DNA of 64,000 bases, taken from the NCBI RefSeq assembly GCF_000428885.1, contig NZ_AUAU01000011.1, positions 1 to 64,000 on the forward strand. The letters run 5' to 3'. Every line of letters starts with the position of its first letter. Within the stretch, counting starts at the first letter, position 1. Below the pieces are notes generated by a model. It made no database searches. It worked only from the letters and a program-made list of their open reading frames with translations, and had not been told where the DNA came from. Source of the DNA: Geothrix fermentans DSM 14018. Lineage in GTDB: Bacteria > Acidobacteriota > Holophagae > Holophagales > Holophagaceae. This document shows positions 52,392 through 61,749 of the stretch, in pieces. Position numbers and translations under genes: made by a program.

Positions 52392-53276
52392 CTACTTAAT
52401 ATACAACTTCAGCTTGATCTCCACCGGAGAGTCCCCGCTGAAGAGGCTGCGGTCGAGCACGATGGGCACCTCGACCACGCTGCGGTGGGGCATGTGGGCG
52501 GGCGCGGGGATGTGGGCGGAGGTGGTGGCGTCGAGGGGAAGCTCGTCGATCTCCTCCAGCAGCTCGCCGGCGGACAGCTCCTCCACCTCGAGGGGCTTGC
52601 TGGATTCCATGGCCGGGGGAGGCGGCGGTGGCGGAGGGGGCGCCCCGCCCGTCAGGACGGTGGGGGGCGGTTCTTCGACCACGCCGCCGCCGTACTTTTC
52701 CGCCAGGCTCTTCAGCACCAGCCGGGCCACGCCGGTGAGGGTCTCCTTGACACCCTCGCCCCGCATGGCGCAGGCCTCGAAGGTCGGCACGCCGAAGAGG
52801 TTGATCTCCTTGTCCAGGGTGGCCACGGGCAGTGCGTTGGGCGTGTCCCGCTTGTTCCACTGGATCACGTGGGGGATCTTCGCCAGGTCCGTGCCCTGCT
52901 CCTTGAGGTTGGCGATGAGGTTCTGGAAGCTCTCTTTGTTGCTCTCCAGGGCCGGGGCCTGCGAATCCGCCACGAACACGACGGCGTCGGCCCCGCGCAG
53001 CACCAGCTTGCGGGTGGCGTCGTAGAAGACCTGGCCGGGCACGGTGTAGAGCTGGACGCGGGTCTTCATGCCGCGGATGGTGCCGAGGTCGATGGGCAGG
53101 AAATCGAAGAAGAGGGTGCGGTCCGTCTGGGTGGCGAGCGACAGCATCTTCCCCCGGCCCTCTCCGGGCAGGGTGTCATAGACATGCTGGAGGTTGGTCG
53201 TCTTGCCGCAAAGGCCCGGGCCGTAATAGACGATCTTGGCCGTCAGCTCCTTCGTGGCAGCATTGAAAAGCACCAT
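52392..53276 (-). CDS. MglA-like Ras-family GTPase with long C-terminal extension
   Basis: This is a 294-residue protein. Residues 1-195 are a bacterial MglA GTPase: G1 GPGLCGKTTN (19-28), switch region with MLSLATQTDRTLFFDF, the PGQVFYDATRKL motif, and NKRD for guanine binding. MglA controls polarity of motility systems in myxobacteria. A tail of about 100 residues adds a run of nine prolines and acidic segments (VEELSAGELLEEIDELP), ending in a hydrophobic beta segment. Such an extension is uncommon in canonical ~195-residue MglA and might recruit partners. Confidence 0.9.
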   Translation of the reverse strand: MVLFNAATKELTAKIVYYGPGLCGKTTNLQHVYDTLPGEGRGKMLSLATQTDRTLFFDFLPIDLGTIRGMKTRVQLYTVPGQVFYDATRKLVLRGADAVVFVADSQAPALESNKESFQNLIANLKEQGTDLAKIPHVIQWNKRDTPNALPVATLDKEINLFGVPTFEACAMRGEGVKETLTGVARLVLKSLAEKYGGGVVEEPPPTVLTGGAPPPPPPPPPAMESSKPLEVEELSAGELLEEIDELPLDATTSAHIPAPAHMPHRSVVEVPIVLDRSLFSGDSPVEIKLKLYIK

Positions 53277-53416
53277 GCCTTCACCTTCGCGATCTCCCGG
53301 GAAGATTGGCGGGTCCGCGGCACCCCGTCAAGAAAGAACCGGGATCCGCGCGGGAACCCACAATCCCCCCAGTCTGCGGTACACTTCCCGCCATCCCATC
53401 ATCCATGAGGATTTCC

Positions 53417-54370
53417 ATGGCCAAGCTGCTGGTGCATGAAAGCACGGGGGTCCGCGAGTTCGAAATCGTGGATGAAGAGGTCCACATGGGCCGCGAGCTG
53501 GACAACACCCTCCGGCTGCCGGACCCGAGCATCAGCCGCCACCACTGCGTCCTCCGCAAGGTGGGCGGGGGCTACGAGATCCAGGACCTCCAGAGCAGCA
53601 ACGGCGTGCTGGTGAACGGCAACCGGGTGCAGTCCTCCCCCCTGCGGAACGGGGACCGCATCACCCTGGGCCAGGTACAGCTCACCTTCCAGGACCCCCA
53701 GGCGGAGGTGGGCGCCACCGTGGCCGTGAGCCGGGACGCGGCCCAGCCCCCCCTCGGCACCGTGCGCATGTCCGCCGATGAACTGGCGGCCATCCACACC
53801 GGGAAGCCCCCCGCCTCCGTCCATCAATCAGACACCGGGCCCACGCCCGTGGCCCAGCCCATCCCGCCGGTGGCCCCGCCCCCGGCGCCCCGGGCCACCG
53901 CGCCCGGCCGTGCTCCCGAGCAGTCCTTCCTGGGCTCCCTCCTGCCCCCGATCCCGGACGACGCCGTGACCCTCGGTGAGCGCGGCGACCTGGTCTCACG
54001 CCTGCTGGCGGTCCTCATCGACGCCGTGCCGGCGGTCCTCATCTCCATCGCCTTCATGTTCCTCTCCCACCTGCCCGTGATCGGGTGCGCCCTCGTGCCG
54101 GCCAGCTTCCTCGTCCAGCTGGCCTACTACTGGCTCTTCATCCCCTGGTGCGTCTCGAAGTACGGCGCCAGCATCGGGAAGAAGGTCATGAAGCTGCGGG
54201 TGGTGCCCGAGGGCCAGCCCCAGGGCCGCATCGAGTTCGGGCCCGCCATCCTCCGCCAGATCGGCAACATCCTGGCCCTGAACCTCATCGTCCTGGCCGT
54301 CAAGGGTGACGAGCGCATCAGCCTCAGCGACATGCTGGCGAAGACCGAAGTCCTGAAAGTGGACCGCTGA
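53417..54370 (+). CDS. FHA-RDD membrane protein
   Basis: This is a 317-residue protein. An N-terminal FHA domain (residues about 5-95) has VHMGRELDN, SISRHHC and LQSSNGVLVNG, binding phosphothreonine. A Pro-rich linker (about 120-190, PPVAPPPAP) leads to an RDD domain with three hydrophobic helices (RLLAVLIDAVPAVLI, LVQLAYYWLFIPWCVSKYGASIGKKVMKLRVV). It probably tethers a phosphoprotein signalling complex at the membrane. ATG 53417 follows GAGGATTTCC. It is divergent from the MglA-like gene. Confidence 0.9.
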   Translation: MAKLLVHESTGVREFEIVDEEVHMGRELDNTLRLPDPSISRHHCVLRKVGGGYEIQDLQSSNGVLVNGNRVQSSPLRNGDRITLGQVQLTFQDPQAEVGATVAVSRDAAQPPLGTVRMSADELAAIHTGKPPASVHQSDTGPTPVAQPIPPVAPPPAPRATAPGRAPEQSFLGSLLPPIPDDAVTLGERGDLVSRLLAVLIDAVPAVLISIAFMFLSHLPVIGCALVPASFLVQLAYYWLFIPWCVSKYGASIGKKVMKLRVVPEGQPQGRIEFGPAILRQIGNILALNLIVLAVKGDERISLSDMLAKTEVLKVDR

Positions 54371-54372
54371 CG

Positions 54373-54900
54373 GTGATCCTCACCGGCCGGCAGATCCTCG
54401 AGGCCAGGGCCCAGGGCCGCATCCGCATCGACCCCTGGCGGGACGAGCAGCTGAATCCCAACAGCTACAACTTGCGCCTGGGGGACGACCTGGCGGTCTA
54501 CACCGACCGCGAGCTGGACATGGCCAAGCCCAACGGCATCGAGTTCATGAAGATCCCCCCCGAGGGCCTGCTGCTGAAGCCGGGAACCCTCTACCTGGGC
54601 CGCACCCAGGAGTACACGGAGACCCACGGCATGGTGCCCATGCTGGAGGGTCGCAGCAGCGTGGGGCGCCTGGGCCTCTTCGTGCACGTGACAGCAGGTT
54701 TCGGCGACATCGGCTTCTGCGGCTTCTGGACGCTGGAGATCAGCTGCATCCAACCCGTGCGCATCTATGCCGGCGTGGGCATCTGCCAGATCTTCTACCA
54801 CACGGTCAGCGGCGAGTACGAGAGCTACGAATCCGGCAAGTACCAGCGCAACTCCGGCATCCAGCCCTCGATGCTCTGGAAGGACTTCGTGAAGGAGTAG
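54373..54900 (+). CDS. dcd: dCTP deaminase
   Basis: This is a 175-residue enzyme deaminating dCTP to dUTP (or dCTP directly to dUMP in bifunctional forms). LNPNSYNLRLGDDL, LEGRSSVGRLGLFVHVTAGFGDIGFCGFWTLEI with the catalytic Glu, and a C-terminal YQRNSGIQPS are present. The GTG start lies three bases after the FHA-RDD stop, so translation is coupled. It has slightly short C-terminal length for the family. Confidence 0.92.
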   Translation: MILTGRQILEARAQGRIRIDPWRDEQLNPNSYNLRLGDDLAVYTDRELDMAKPNGIEFMKIPPEGLLLKPGTLYLGRTQEYTETHGMVPMLEGRSSVGRLGLFVHVTAGFGDIGFCGFWTLEISCIQPVRIYAGVGICQIFYHTVSGEYESYESGKYQRNSGIQPSMLWKDFVKE

Positions 54901-55311
54901 TCAGGACTGGGTCTGGAGCACCCAGATCCAGTTGGCCAGCAGCAGGGTTACCCCGGCGGCCAGCAGGGCCCCGCGCTCGCGGAGGGAGAGGTCCAGCCGC
55001 AGCGTCCGGCCCGAGACCGCCCGGAGCAGCAGCCACAGCGCGCCGAGCCCCAGGCCCAGGGCCACCAGGGGGTTCAGGCGGAGCGCCCCGCCCCAGTCCC
55101 CGCGCGCGAAGGCGAGCACCACCCGCGTGCTGCCGCAGGTGGGACAGGGGTGGCCCGAGAGCCGGTGGAAGAGGCAGGTCTCCAGGGAGGCGTGGCCCCG
55201 GTGCTCCAGGAAGGCGCCTCCCGCCACCAGCAGCAGCCAGGAACCCACCAGCGCCGCGGCCCACAGGGGGGGCCGCGGCAGCCGGGGGGCGGAGGCCCAT
55301 CTGACCTTCAT
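54901..55311 (-). CDS. DUF2752 membrane protein
   Basis: This is a 136-residue protein with the DUF2752 motif HPCPTCGSTRVVLAF in the loop after the first membrane segment, and three hydrophobic helices. Function is unknown. The start at 55311 is preceded by GAAGGTTTG. It ends directly abutting the dcd stop. Confidence 0.88.
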   Translation of the reverse strand: MKVRWASAPRLPRPPLWAAALVGSWLLLVAGGAFLEHRGHASLETCLFHRLSGHPCPTCGSTRVVLAFARGDWGGALRLNPLVALGLGLGALWLLLRAVSGRTLRLDLSLRERGALLAAGVTLLLANWIWVLQTQS

Positions 55312-55334
55312 CAAACCTTCATCAAACCTGGGGC

Positions 55335-55625
55335 TCAGTGCCCGCGCATGGCCCCGAGGGCGGCCATGCCGCCGAAGAAGACCACCCACACGAGCGACAG
55401 GATGCCCAGCACGCAGCCGATGATCCCGAGGATCTTGGCGGCCTTGGTGAGGCCCTCGCCGCTGGGATCCATCCGGCCCTCGGCCATGGCCTTGAGGTCG
55501 TTGCCGCCCATGACCCAGGCGAGGATGGCGAAGATGATGCAGCAGACGATGCCGAGGATGCCGAACACAAGCAGCATGACGCCCCGGTGGGCCTTCACCG
55601 GCGCGGCGGACGTGTAGTCGTTCAT
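55335..55625 (-). CDS. Small DUF4190-like membrane protein
   Basis: This is a 96-residue protein with two hydrophobic helices (about 16-40 and 63-88) and a soluble loop (GGNDLKAMAEGRMDPSG) of the kind in DUF4190 proteins. It is often found near signalling genes. GGAGCCCCCA precedes the ATG. The DUF2752 gene follows 23 bases downstream. Confidence 0.75.
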   Translation of the reverse strand: MNDYTSAAPVKAHRGVMLLVFGILGIVCCIIFAILAWVMGGNDLKAMAEGRMDPSGEGLTKAAKILGIIGCVLGILSLVWVVFFGGMAALGAMRGH

Positions 55626-55739
55626 TGGGGGCTCCTGGGAGCGGAAAGCCGGGGCGTGGCCCCGGGAATATGGGGGGAATGGGCCCAGTCTAGAGAGAGT
55701 GCGCGGCCTTGGGTAGGGGCGTCCTGGAGAAAAGCCGGT

Positions 55740-57341
55740 TCAGCCCTCCGCCGTCGGCCGCGCCTCTTCCCACAGCACCTCGAAGGGCCGCACCTCCTGC
55801 TCGATGCCCTTGAGCAAGGAGCCTTCCAGGGCCCGCAGGCACGCAGTGCCCACCAGTTCCGCCGTGCGGGGCCCGATGACGATCTGGCCGGGCTTGGCCA
55901 CGCCGCTCTCCAGGCGGGAGGCCAGGTTCACGGTGCTGCCCATGACGGTGTAGTCCATGCGCTTCTCGCAGCCGATGTCCCCGGCGAAGGCCTCCCCGCT
56001 GTTGATGCCGATGCGCATCCTCAGCTCGGGGTAGCCCTCGGGCCGGGCCGCGTTCAGGGCGCGCAGGGTCTCCTGCATGGCTGCGGCGGCCTCCACGGCG
56101 TGCTTCGCGTGGTCGGGATCGGGGTTCGGCGCGCCGAAGAAGGCCATGATGGCGTCGCCGATGTACTTGTCGAGGGTCCCCCCCCGGCTGAAGATCTGGT
56201 CCGTCATGGCCTCGAAGGTGCGGTTGAGGATGCCCGCCAGCACCAGGGGTTCCATGCCCTCGCTCATGCGGGTGAAGCCCGAGATGTCGGCGAAGAGCAC
56301 GCTGATCTGGCAGCGCTGGGCCTGAAGGGCCGGCGCCTCCTTGCTCTGGCTGGACTTGAGGATCTGGTCCACCACGGCGGGGCTGTGGTAGCGCTCCAGG
56401 CGCTGGCGGAACTTCGCCTCCCGTTCGCGCTGGATGCCCACGGCGGCGAAGTTGGCCATGGCGCTGAGCAGGTGCTCGTCCTCCCGCTTGAAGCTGCCCT
56501 TGCTGAGGCTGGTCTCCAGGTAGATCACGCCCAGGGCCTGGTTCTCCACGATGAGCGGCGCGCACAGGGCGGAGGTGATGCCGTGGATCTTGATGCTCTC
56601 GCCGGCGCTGAAGCGGGGATCCAGGCGGGCGTCCGTGGTGAGGATGGCCACGCGGTCCTTCATGGCCGTGCGGGCGATGGTGCGGCTGATGGGGTTGGGA
56701 TTGAGCCCCGGCTGCTCCTCCCAGACCAGCTCGGGCACCAGCTCGCCCCCGGTGTCCGCCAGGAGGATGAAGCCCCGCTGGCAGGGGATCTGGGAGGTCA
56801 CCAGGCTCATCACGGATTCCAGCAGCTCGGCCAGGCCCGCGGCCCGCAGCAGGGTGCCGGCCATGGTGGCCAGCCGCTGGAAGAGGCTCGCCGCGTCGCC
56901 CGCCGGGTGCTGGCCGCCGGCCTGGGCCAGCATGGCCTCCAGGCTGGCGTGGGGCACGAGGATGGAACCCGAGGCATCGAAGGCCCGGTCCTCCAGGGAG
57001 ATGCGGGAGGTGCCCGGCCGGAGCGCCATGGCGGGACCCGCCCCGGAGGCGGCGTCCTGGTCCGGGATCCACCGCACCATGGCCTCGCCCAGCAGCACCG
57101 TGTCGCCGGGGTGGAGGGGCGCGGGCTCGGAGAGGGTGTGGCCGTTCAGCGACGTCCCGTTGAGGGACTTCATGTCCATGACATGGGGCTGGCCGTCCTT
57201 GAGGAAGACCCGGGCATGGATCCGGCTCACGGCATTGGCCTGGATGCGGATGGTGGCCTGGTCCCCCCGCCCGATGGTCACACCATCTTCCGTGAGGGTC
57301 ACGGGGTGCAGGGCGCCGTCAACCTGGAGGGTGAGCTTCAT
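55740..57341 (-). CDS. FHA-GAF-adenylate cyclase
   Basis: This is a 533-residue soluble protein. An FHA domain (about 1-95; TIGRGDQ, VSRIHARV, SLNGTSLNG), a GAF domain (about 165-315; LMSLVTSQIPCQRGFILLAD) and a class III nucleotide cyclase domain (about 340-525) follow in order. Catalytic Asp residues are in VLFADISGFTRMSE and KYIGDAIMAFFG; LDKYIGD and MDYTVMGSTVNLASRLE supply the adenine-selecting Lys/Asp and transition-state Asn/Arg, so it should make cAMP. Signals from phosphoproteins and GAF ligands are probably integrated. Confidence 0.93.
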   Translation of the reverse strand: MKLTLQVDGALHPVTLTEDGVTIGRGDQATIRIQANAVSRIHARVFLKDGQPHVMDMKSLNGTSLNGHTLSEPAPLHPGDTVLLGEAMVRWIPDQDAASGAGPAMALRPGTSRISLEDRAFDASGSILVPHASLEAMLAQAGGQHPAGDAASLFQRLATMAGTLLRAAGLAELLESVMSLVTSQIPCQRGFILLADTGGELVPELVWEEQPGLNPNPISRTIARTAMKDRVAILTTDARLDPRFSAGESIKIHGITSALCAPLIVENQALGVIYLETSLSKGSFKREDEHLLSAMANFAAVGIQREREAKFRQRLERYHSPAVVDQILKSSQSKEAPALQAQRCQISVLFADISGFTRMSEGMEPLVLAGILNRTFEAMTDQIFSRGGTLDKYIGDAIMAFFGAPNPDPDHAKHAVEAAAAMQETLRALNAARPEGYPELRMRIGINSGEAFAGDIGCEKRMDYTVMGSTVNLASRLESGVAKPGQIVIGPRTAELVGTACLRALEGSLLKGIEQEVRPFEVLWEEARPTAEG

Positions 57342-57379
57342 GGCCAATCCGGAGGGGGCGTTGAGTTTAGCACGCGCTG

Positions 57380-57408
57380 CTGACCTCATCGGCCGGGCGC
57401 GGTATTCT
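57380..57408 (+). promoter_or_regulatory. Candidate promoter of rimO
   Basis: CTGACC (57380-57385), a 17-base spacer and TATTCT (57403-57408) approximate a sigma-70 promoter, with the rimO start 34 bases downstream. It is in the gap between the divergent cyclase and rimO genes. Confidence 0.45.
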
Positions 57409-57442
57409 ATGAGGTTCATCCCGGACGGGGTGCGGAGGTCCG

Positions 57443-58819
57443 TTGACCAAAGTCGGTTTCATGTCCCTGGGCTGCCCCAAGAACCTGGTGGATTCGGAGG
57501 TCATGCTGGGGCACCTGCGCCTCAAGGGCTACCAGATCACCCCCGTGCTGGAGGAGGCCCAGGTACTGGTGGTGAACACCTGCGGCTTCATCGACGCCGC
57601 CAAGCAGGAGAGCGTGGAAGCCATCCTCCAGGCCGCGTCCATGAAGCAGCAGGGGGCCTGCGAGAAGCTCATCGTGGCCGGCTGCCTGGTGGAGCGCTAC
57701 CGCGACGAGCTCATGAGCGAGATGCCCGAGATCGACGCCTGCCTTGGCACCCGGGACATCGAGCAGATCGCCGAGGTCATCGGCGCCGGCGCGGCCTACG
57801 AGCTGGATCCCAACCCCGACTACCTCTACACCGAGGCCAGCCCCCGGATGCTCACCACCCCCAAGGCCAGCGCCTACCTGAAGATCAGCGAGGGCTGCGA
57901 CCACGCCTGCGCCTTCTGCGTCATCCCCCAGCTGCGGGGCGCCCAGCGCAGCCGCAGCATCGAGAGCGTGGTGGCCGAGGCGAGGAACCTGGTGGCCCAG
58001 GGCGTGCTGGAGATCAGCCTCGTGGGTCAGGACACCACGGACTACGGCCGCGACTTCGGCGATCCCGATGCCCTCGAGAAGCTGGTGCGGGCCCTGGGCC
58101 GGGTGGAGGGCCTGCGCTGGTTCCGCATCCACTACGCCTATCCCAACCGCCTCACGGACGGCCTTCTGCGCGCCATGGCGGAGACCCCGAACTGCGCCAA
58201 ATACCTGGACATGCCCCTCCAGCACGCGGATGCCGGGATCCTCAAGGCCATGGCCCGGGGCGGCAGCCGCGAGTCCTTCCTGAAGCTCATCGAGAAAGTG
58301 CGCCGCATCGTACCGGGCATCGCCATCCGGTCCAACTTCATCGTGGGCTTCCCCGGCGAGGACGAGGCGGCCTTCGAGGAGCTGAAGGCCTTCGTGAAGG
58401 AGGCCCGCTTCGACCATGTGGGCGTCTTCACCTACAGCCCCGAGGAGGGCACCACCGCCCACGGCCTGGGCGACCCCATCCCCAAGCGCACCAAGGAGGC
58501 CCGCAAGCGCCGCATCCTCGAGCTGCAGCAGAAGGTCGCCCGGGAGAGGAACCAGGAGAAGGTGGGCCAGGTGATCGACGTGCTGGTGGAGGGCGCCCAC
58601 GAGGAGACCGACCTGATCGTGAAGGGCCGCCACCAGGGCCAGGCCCCGGACATCGACGGCAACGTGCTGCTGGTGGACGGGGCGCCGCAGCCGAACACCA
58701 TCCAGAAGGTGCGCATCGTGAAAGCCCACGCCTACGACCTCATCGGCGAAGTGGAGGAGGGCGGGCTCGAGGCCAGCACGGCGGCCTACGAGGCGGCCTT
58801 CCGGAACCGGAAGGGCTAA
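57443..58819 (+). CDS. rimO: Ribosomal protein S12 methylthiotransferase RimO
   Basis: This is a 458-residue radical-SAM enzyme adding a methylthio group to Asp of ribosomal protein S12. The N-terminal MTTase domain has GCPKNLVDSE and NTCGFIDAAKQES cysteines; the radical-SAM CDHACAFC motif binds the second cluster; a TRAM domain closes the C-terminus. The TTG start is preceded by GCGGAGGTCCG. Confidence 0.97.
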   Translation: MTKVGFMSLGCPKNLVDSEVMLGHLRLKGYQITPVLEEAQVLVVNTCGFIDAAKQESVEAILQAASMKQQGACEKLIVAGCLVERYRDELMSEMPEIDACLGTRDIEQIAEVIGAGAAYELDPNPDYLYTEASPRMLTTPKASAYLKISEGCDHACAFCVIPQLRGAQRSRSIESVVAEARNLVAQGVLEISLVGQDTTDYGRDFGDPDALEKLVRALGRVEGLRWFRIHYAYPNRLTDGLLRAMAETPNCAKYLDMPLQHADAGILKAMARGGSRESFLKLIEKVRRIVPGIAIRSNFIVGFPGEDEAAFEELKAFVKEARFDHVGVFTYSPEEGTTAHGLGDPIPKRTKEARKRRILELQQKVARERNQEKVGQVIDVLVEGAHEETDLIVKGRHQGQAPDIDGNVLLVDGAPQPNTIQKVRIVKAHAYDLIGEVEEGGLEASTAAYEAAFRNRKG

Positions 58820-58877
58820 ACGGGCCTGCGAAGGTCCTCGTAGCTACCCCGAATCCTTCCGATTTGGGGATCTCCGC

Positions 58878-61055
58878 ATGCGCCTTCCGGCCCTGGCCCT
58901 CCTGTCTCTGCCCGTCCTGGCCTCCCAGGCGCCCAACCCGCCGCACCTGGCCATCCCCCGGCTGGCCCAGGCGCCCTCCATGGCCCGGGACGCGGACCTC
59001 TCCACCTGGAAGGACGCCCTGGTGATCACCGAGTTCGGCATGATCATGCCGGACGACCAGGGGGTGAACCGCTGGCCCACCATCGTCCACGCGGGCTGGG
59101 GCCCCGACGCCCTCTACGTCGCCATCGAGGCCAAGGACCCCGAGCCATCGAAGATCCACGCGGCGCGCCACATGCGGGACACCAACCAGGGCGACTTCGA
59201 CTTCGTGGGCGTGGACCTGGACTCGTCCGGCAAGGGCCAGAGCATCGTCCGCTTCTTCGTGACGCCGCTGGGCGGGCAGATCGACGAGATCATGACGGAC
59301 AGCGCCGGGGAGAACGCCTCCTACGACTGCCTCTGGGATTCCACGGGGGTGCTGACGCCGGACGGCTACGTCGTGAAGATGCGCATCCCCTACAGCAGCC
59401 TGCGCCGGCGGCCCGGCGACTGGGCCTTCCGCATCCTGCGCATCATTCCCCGGGAGCGGCGCTACGGCATCTCCTGGCCCCGCATGAGCAAGGACGTGCA
59501 GTGCGACATCTGCCAGATGGCCCGCGTCTCCGGGGCCCCGGTGGACAAGCCTGGCTCGCCCTTCCTCATCATCCCCTTCGCGACCTACAACCGCACCCAG
59601 TCCCTGGAGGCTGATCCGGCCGCGCGGCCGGAGTCCAAGGCCCGCCTGGGCATGGACGTCCGCTACGCCACCACGGCCCTGACCTTCGAAGGCACGTACC
59701 GGCCCGACTTCGCCACGGCGGACGCGGACGTGGACCCGCTCCAGATCAACAGCCGCTTCAAGGTGTTCTACCCCGAGCGCCGCCCCTTCTTCCTGGAGGG
59801 CATGGACCTGCTGGGCGTGCAGGGGGCCCAGCGCCAGTTCTTCAGCCGCTCCATCCAGAGCCCGCTCTACGGCCTGAAGGCCTCGGGGCAGAGCTCGCTG
59901 GCCAGCTGGACCCTGCTCCACGCCAAGGACGAGGACGGCGGCCTCATGCTGGGCGCCAACGGGGCCTCGGGCCTGGAGGGCCTCGCCACCCGAGACACCG
60001 CCGCCTCCGTGAAGTTCCAGACGGACAGCCGCGGCTCGGGGTTCTCGCTCCTGGGCACGGACAAGCGCCTGCAGGGCGGGCCCGACCGCACCGGCGGCCA
60101 GAGCGGCGGCATCTACCTGGACCAGTACCTGGGTTCCGAGTTCCACTTCATCGGGAGCGCCGTGGGGGCGACCTCCCGCCTGCCCCAGGCGGACGGGACG
60201 GTGGCCTCCCGCCGGGGCACCACCACCTCCGCCGAGCTGGACTGGAACACGCGAAGCTGGACGGCATGGGCCCTGACCCAGGCCACCAGCCCGGACCTGA
60301 CGCTCCTCTCGGGCTTCACGGACCTCCAGGGCTACCGCCGTGACAACGCCGGCTTCGGCTGGCGGGGCAACTGGAACGACGGGCGGCTCTCCTCCGCCAA
60401 TGCCACCCTGCGCTGGCGGCGCCTGACCTGGTGGAACGGCGATCCCATGGACCGCGCCCTGGGGCTCGACCTCTGGGTGGAGACCTCGGGACGCCACAGC
60501 TTCTTCCTCAACTGGGATGCGGCGGGCCGCACCTGGGCCGAGGACCGCGTCCGCTCCGTGGCCGCCCGCTCCCTCACCCTGGGCGGCAACTGGCGGCGGC
60601 TCTCCGCCGTGCGCTTCGGGTGGAACGCCACCCGGGGCCGCACCCTCGATCTGGCCACGGGAGATCCGGCCAAGGCCACCTCCGCCCAGCTCTTCCTCTA
60701 CGGCACCGTGGCCTCCGTGTCCTACAACCTCACGGCCCTCCAGGCGAACCTGGACCGGGAGGAGGACGGGGCGCGCCTCATCCGCGCCCGGGAGCTGACG
60801 GCCACGGGAAGCTGGCAGCTGCCCGCCTCCTTCTACGTGAAGACCCAGGCCTTCGTGGTCCGCTACGACGGCACCCTCGCCGAGGGCGTGGACAAGTTCC
60901 TCAAGGCCTTCCTGGGCTGGCAGCCCAACGCCTTCACCAACGCCTACGTGGGCTGGTCGGGCCAGCGGCGGCGGGATCCCCTCGCCATCGTCCCCTCGGA
61001 GCGCATGGTGGAGCGGGGGGTGTTCGCCAAGCTGGCCTACGCCATGCAGTTCTGA
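58878..61055 (+). CDS. CBM9-like/DUF5916 secreted outer-membrane-type protein
   Basis: This is a 725-residue protein with a signal peptide (about 1-16), then a carbohydrate-binding module 9-like domain (about 40-215; WKDALVITEFGMIM, FDFVGVDLDSSGKGQSI) and a large DUF5916 domain ending in alternating aromatic strands and terminal Phe (AKLAYAMQF), typical of outer-membrane beta barrels. The 'YPERRPFFLEG' segment is characteristic of DUF5916. Function is unclear; it may bind glycans at the surface. It starts 58 bases after rimO. Confidence 0.88.
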   Translation: MRLPALALLSLPVLASQAPNPPHLAIPRLAQAPSMARDADLSTWKDALVITEFGMIMPDDQGVNRWPTIVHAGWGPDALYVAIEAKDPEPSKIHAARHMRDTNQGDFDFVGVDLDSSGKGQSIVRFFVTPLGGQIDEIMTDSAGENASYDCLWDSTGVLTPDGYVVKMRIPYSSLRRRPGDWAFRILRIIPRERRYGISWPRMSKDVQCDICQMARVSGAPVDKPGSPFLIIPFATYNRTQSLEADPAARPESKARLGMDVRYATTALTFEGTYRPDFATADADVDPLQINSRFKVFYPERRPFFLEGMDLLGVQGAQRQFFSRSIQSPLYGLKASGQSSLASWTLLHAKDEDGGLMLGANGASGLEGLATRDTAASVKFQTDSRGSGFSLLGTDKRLQGGPDRTGGQSGGIYLDQYLGSEFHFIGSAVGATSRLPQADGTVASRRGTTTSAELDWNTRSWTAWALTQATSPDLTLLSGFTDLQGYRRDNAGFGWRGNWNDGRLSSANATLRWRRLTWWNGDPMDRALGLDLWVETSGRHSFFLNWDAAGRTWAEDRVRSVAARSLTLGGNWRRLSAVRFGWNATRGRTLDLATGDPAKATSAQLFLYGTVASVSYNLTALQANLDREEDGARLIRARELTATGSWQLPASFYVKTQAFVVRYDGTLAEGVDKFLKAFLGWQPNAFTNAYVGWSGQRRRDPLAIVPSERMVERGVFAKLAYAMQF

Positions 61056-61080
61056 AGCGGCGCCCCGCTACACTGGGGCC

Positions 61081-61749
61081 ATGCTGGAACTCCGCGCCAT
61101 CACACGCGCCTACGAACTCGGCGGCGAGCGCGCCGGCGTGTTCGGCGTGTCGCTGGAGGTCCCGCGGGGCTGCCTGGCCGTGCTGGCCGGCCCCAGCGGC
61201 AGCGGCAAGACCACCCTGCTCCAGCTGGCGGGCCTGCTGGATTCCCCGGACGAGGGCGAGGTGCGGCTGGATGGACAGTCTGTGTCCAGCCTTCCCGAGC
61301 CCGCCCGGTGCGGCCTGCGCCTCCGCCGTCTGGGCTTCGTGTTCCAGGCCTTCAACCTCGTGCCTGTGCTCACGGCCCTGGAGAACGCCATGCTGCCCCT
61401 GCAGCTCCAGGGCCTGGCCGAAGGCGAGGCCCGCCGCCGGGCCGGGGCCGCGCTGGACCGCGTGGGCCTCTCGGACCGCCTGCACCACCGTCCCGGCCAG
61501 CTGAGCGGAGGGCAGCAGCAGCGCGCCGCCATCGCCCGGGCACTGGCCCCGGACCCCCTGCTGGTGCTGGCGGACGAGCCCACCGCCAGCCTGGACCACG
61601 CTCACGGGGGCCCCCTCATGGACCTCATGGCCGAGCTGGCCGCCGAGCGCGGCACCACCTTCCTGGTGGCCAGCCACGACCCCGCCGTCATCGCCCGGGC
61701 CCACCGCGTCTTCCGGCTGGCCGACGGGCGGCTGGTGGAGGCTCCGTGA
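61081..61749 (+). CDS. ABC transporter ATP-binding protein, LolD-like
   Basis: This is a 222-residue ATPase. Walker A GPSGSGKTTLLQLAG, Q-loop FVFQAFNLVPVLT, signature LSGGQQQRAAIARAL and Walker B LLVLADEPTASLD are present. The arrangement matches the MacB/LolD family that works with FtsX-type permeases. The next gene, a permease, starts at a GTGA overlap, so both form one transporter. Confidence 0.93.
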   Translation: MLELRAITRAYELGGERAGVFGVSLEVPRGCLAVLAGPSGSGKTTLLQLAGLLDSPDEGEVRLDGQSVSSLPEPARCGLRLRRLGFVFQAFNLVPVLTALENAMLPLQLQGLAEGEARRRAGAALDRVGLSDRLHHRPGQLSGGQQQRAAIARALAPDPLLVLADEPTASLDHAHGGPLMDLMAELAAERGTTFLVASHDPAVIARAHRVFRLADGRLVEAP

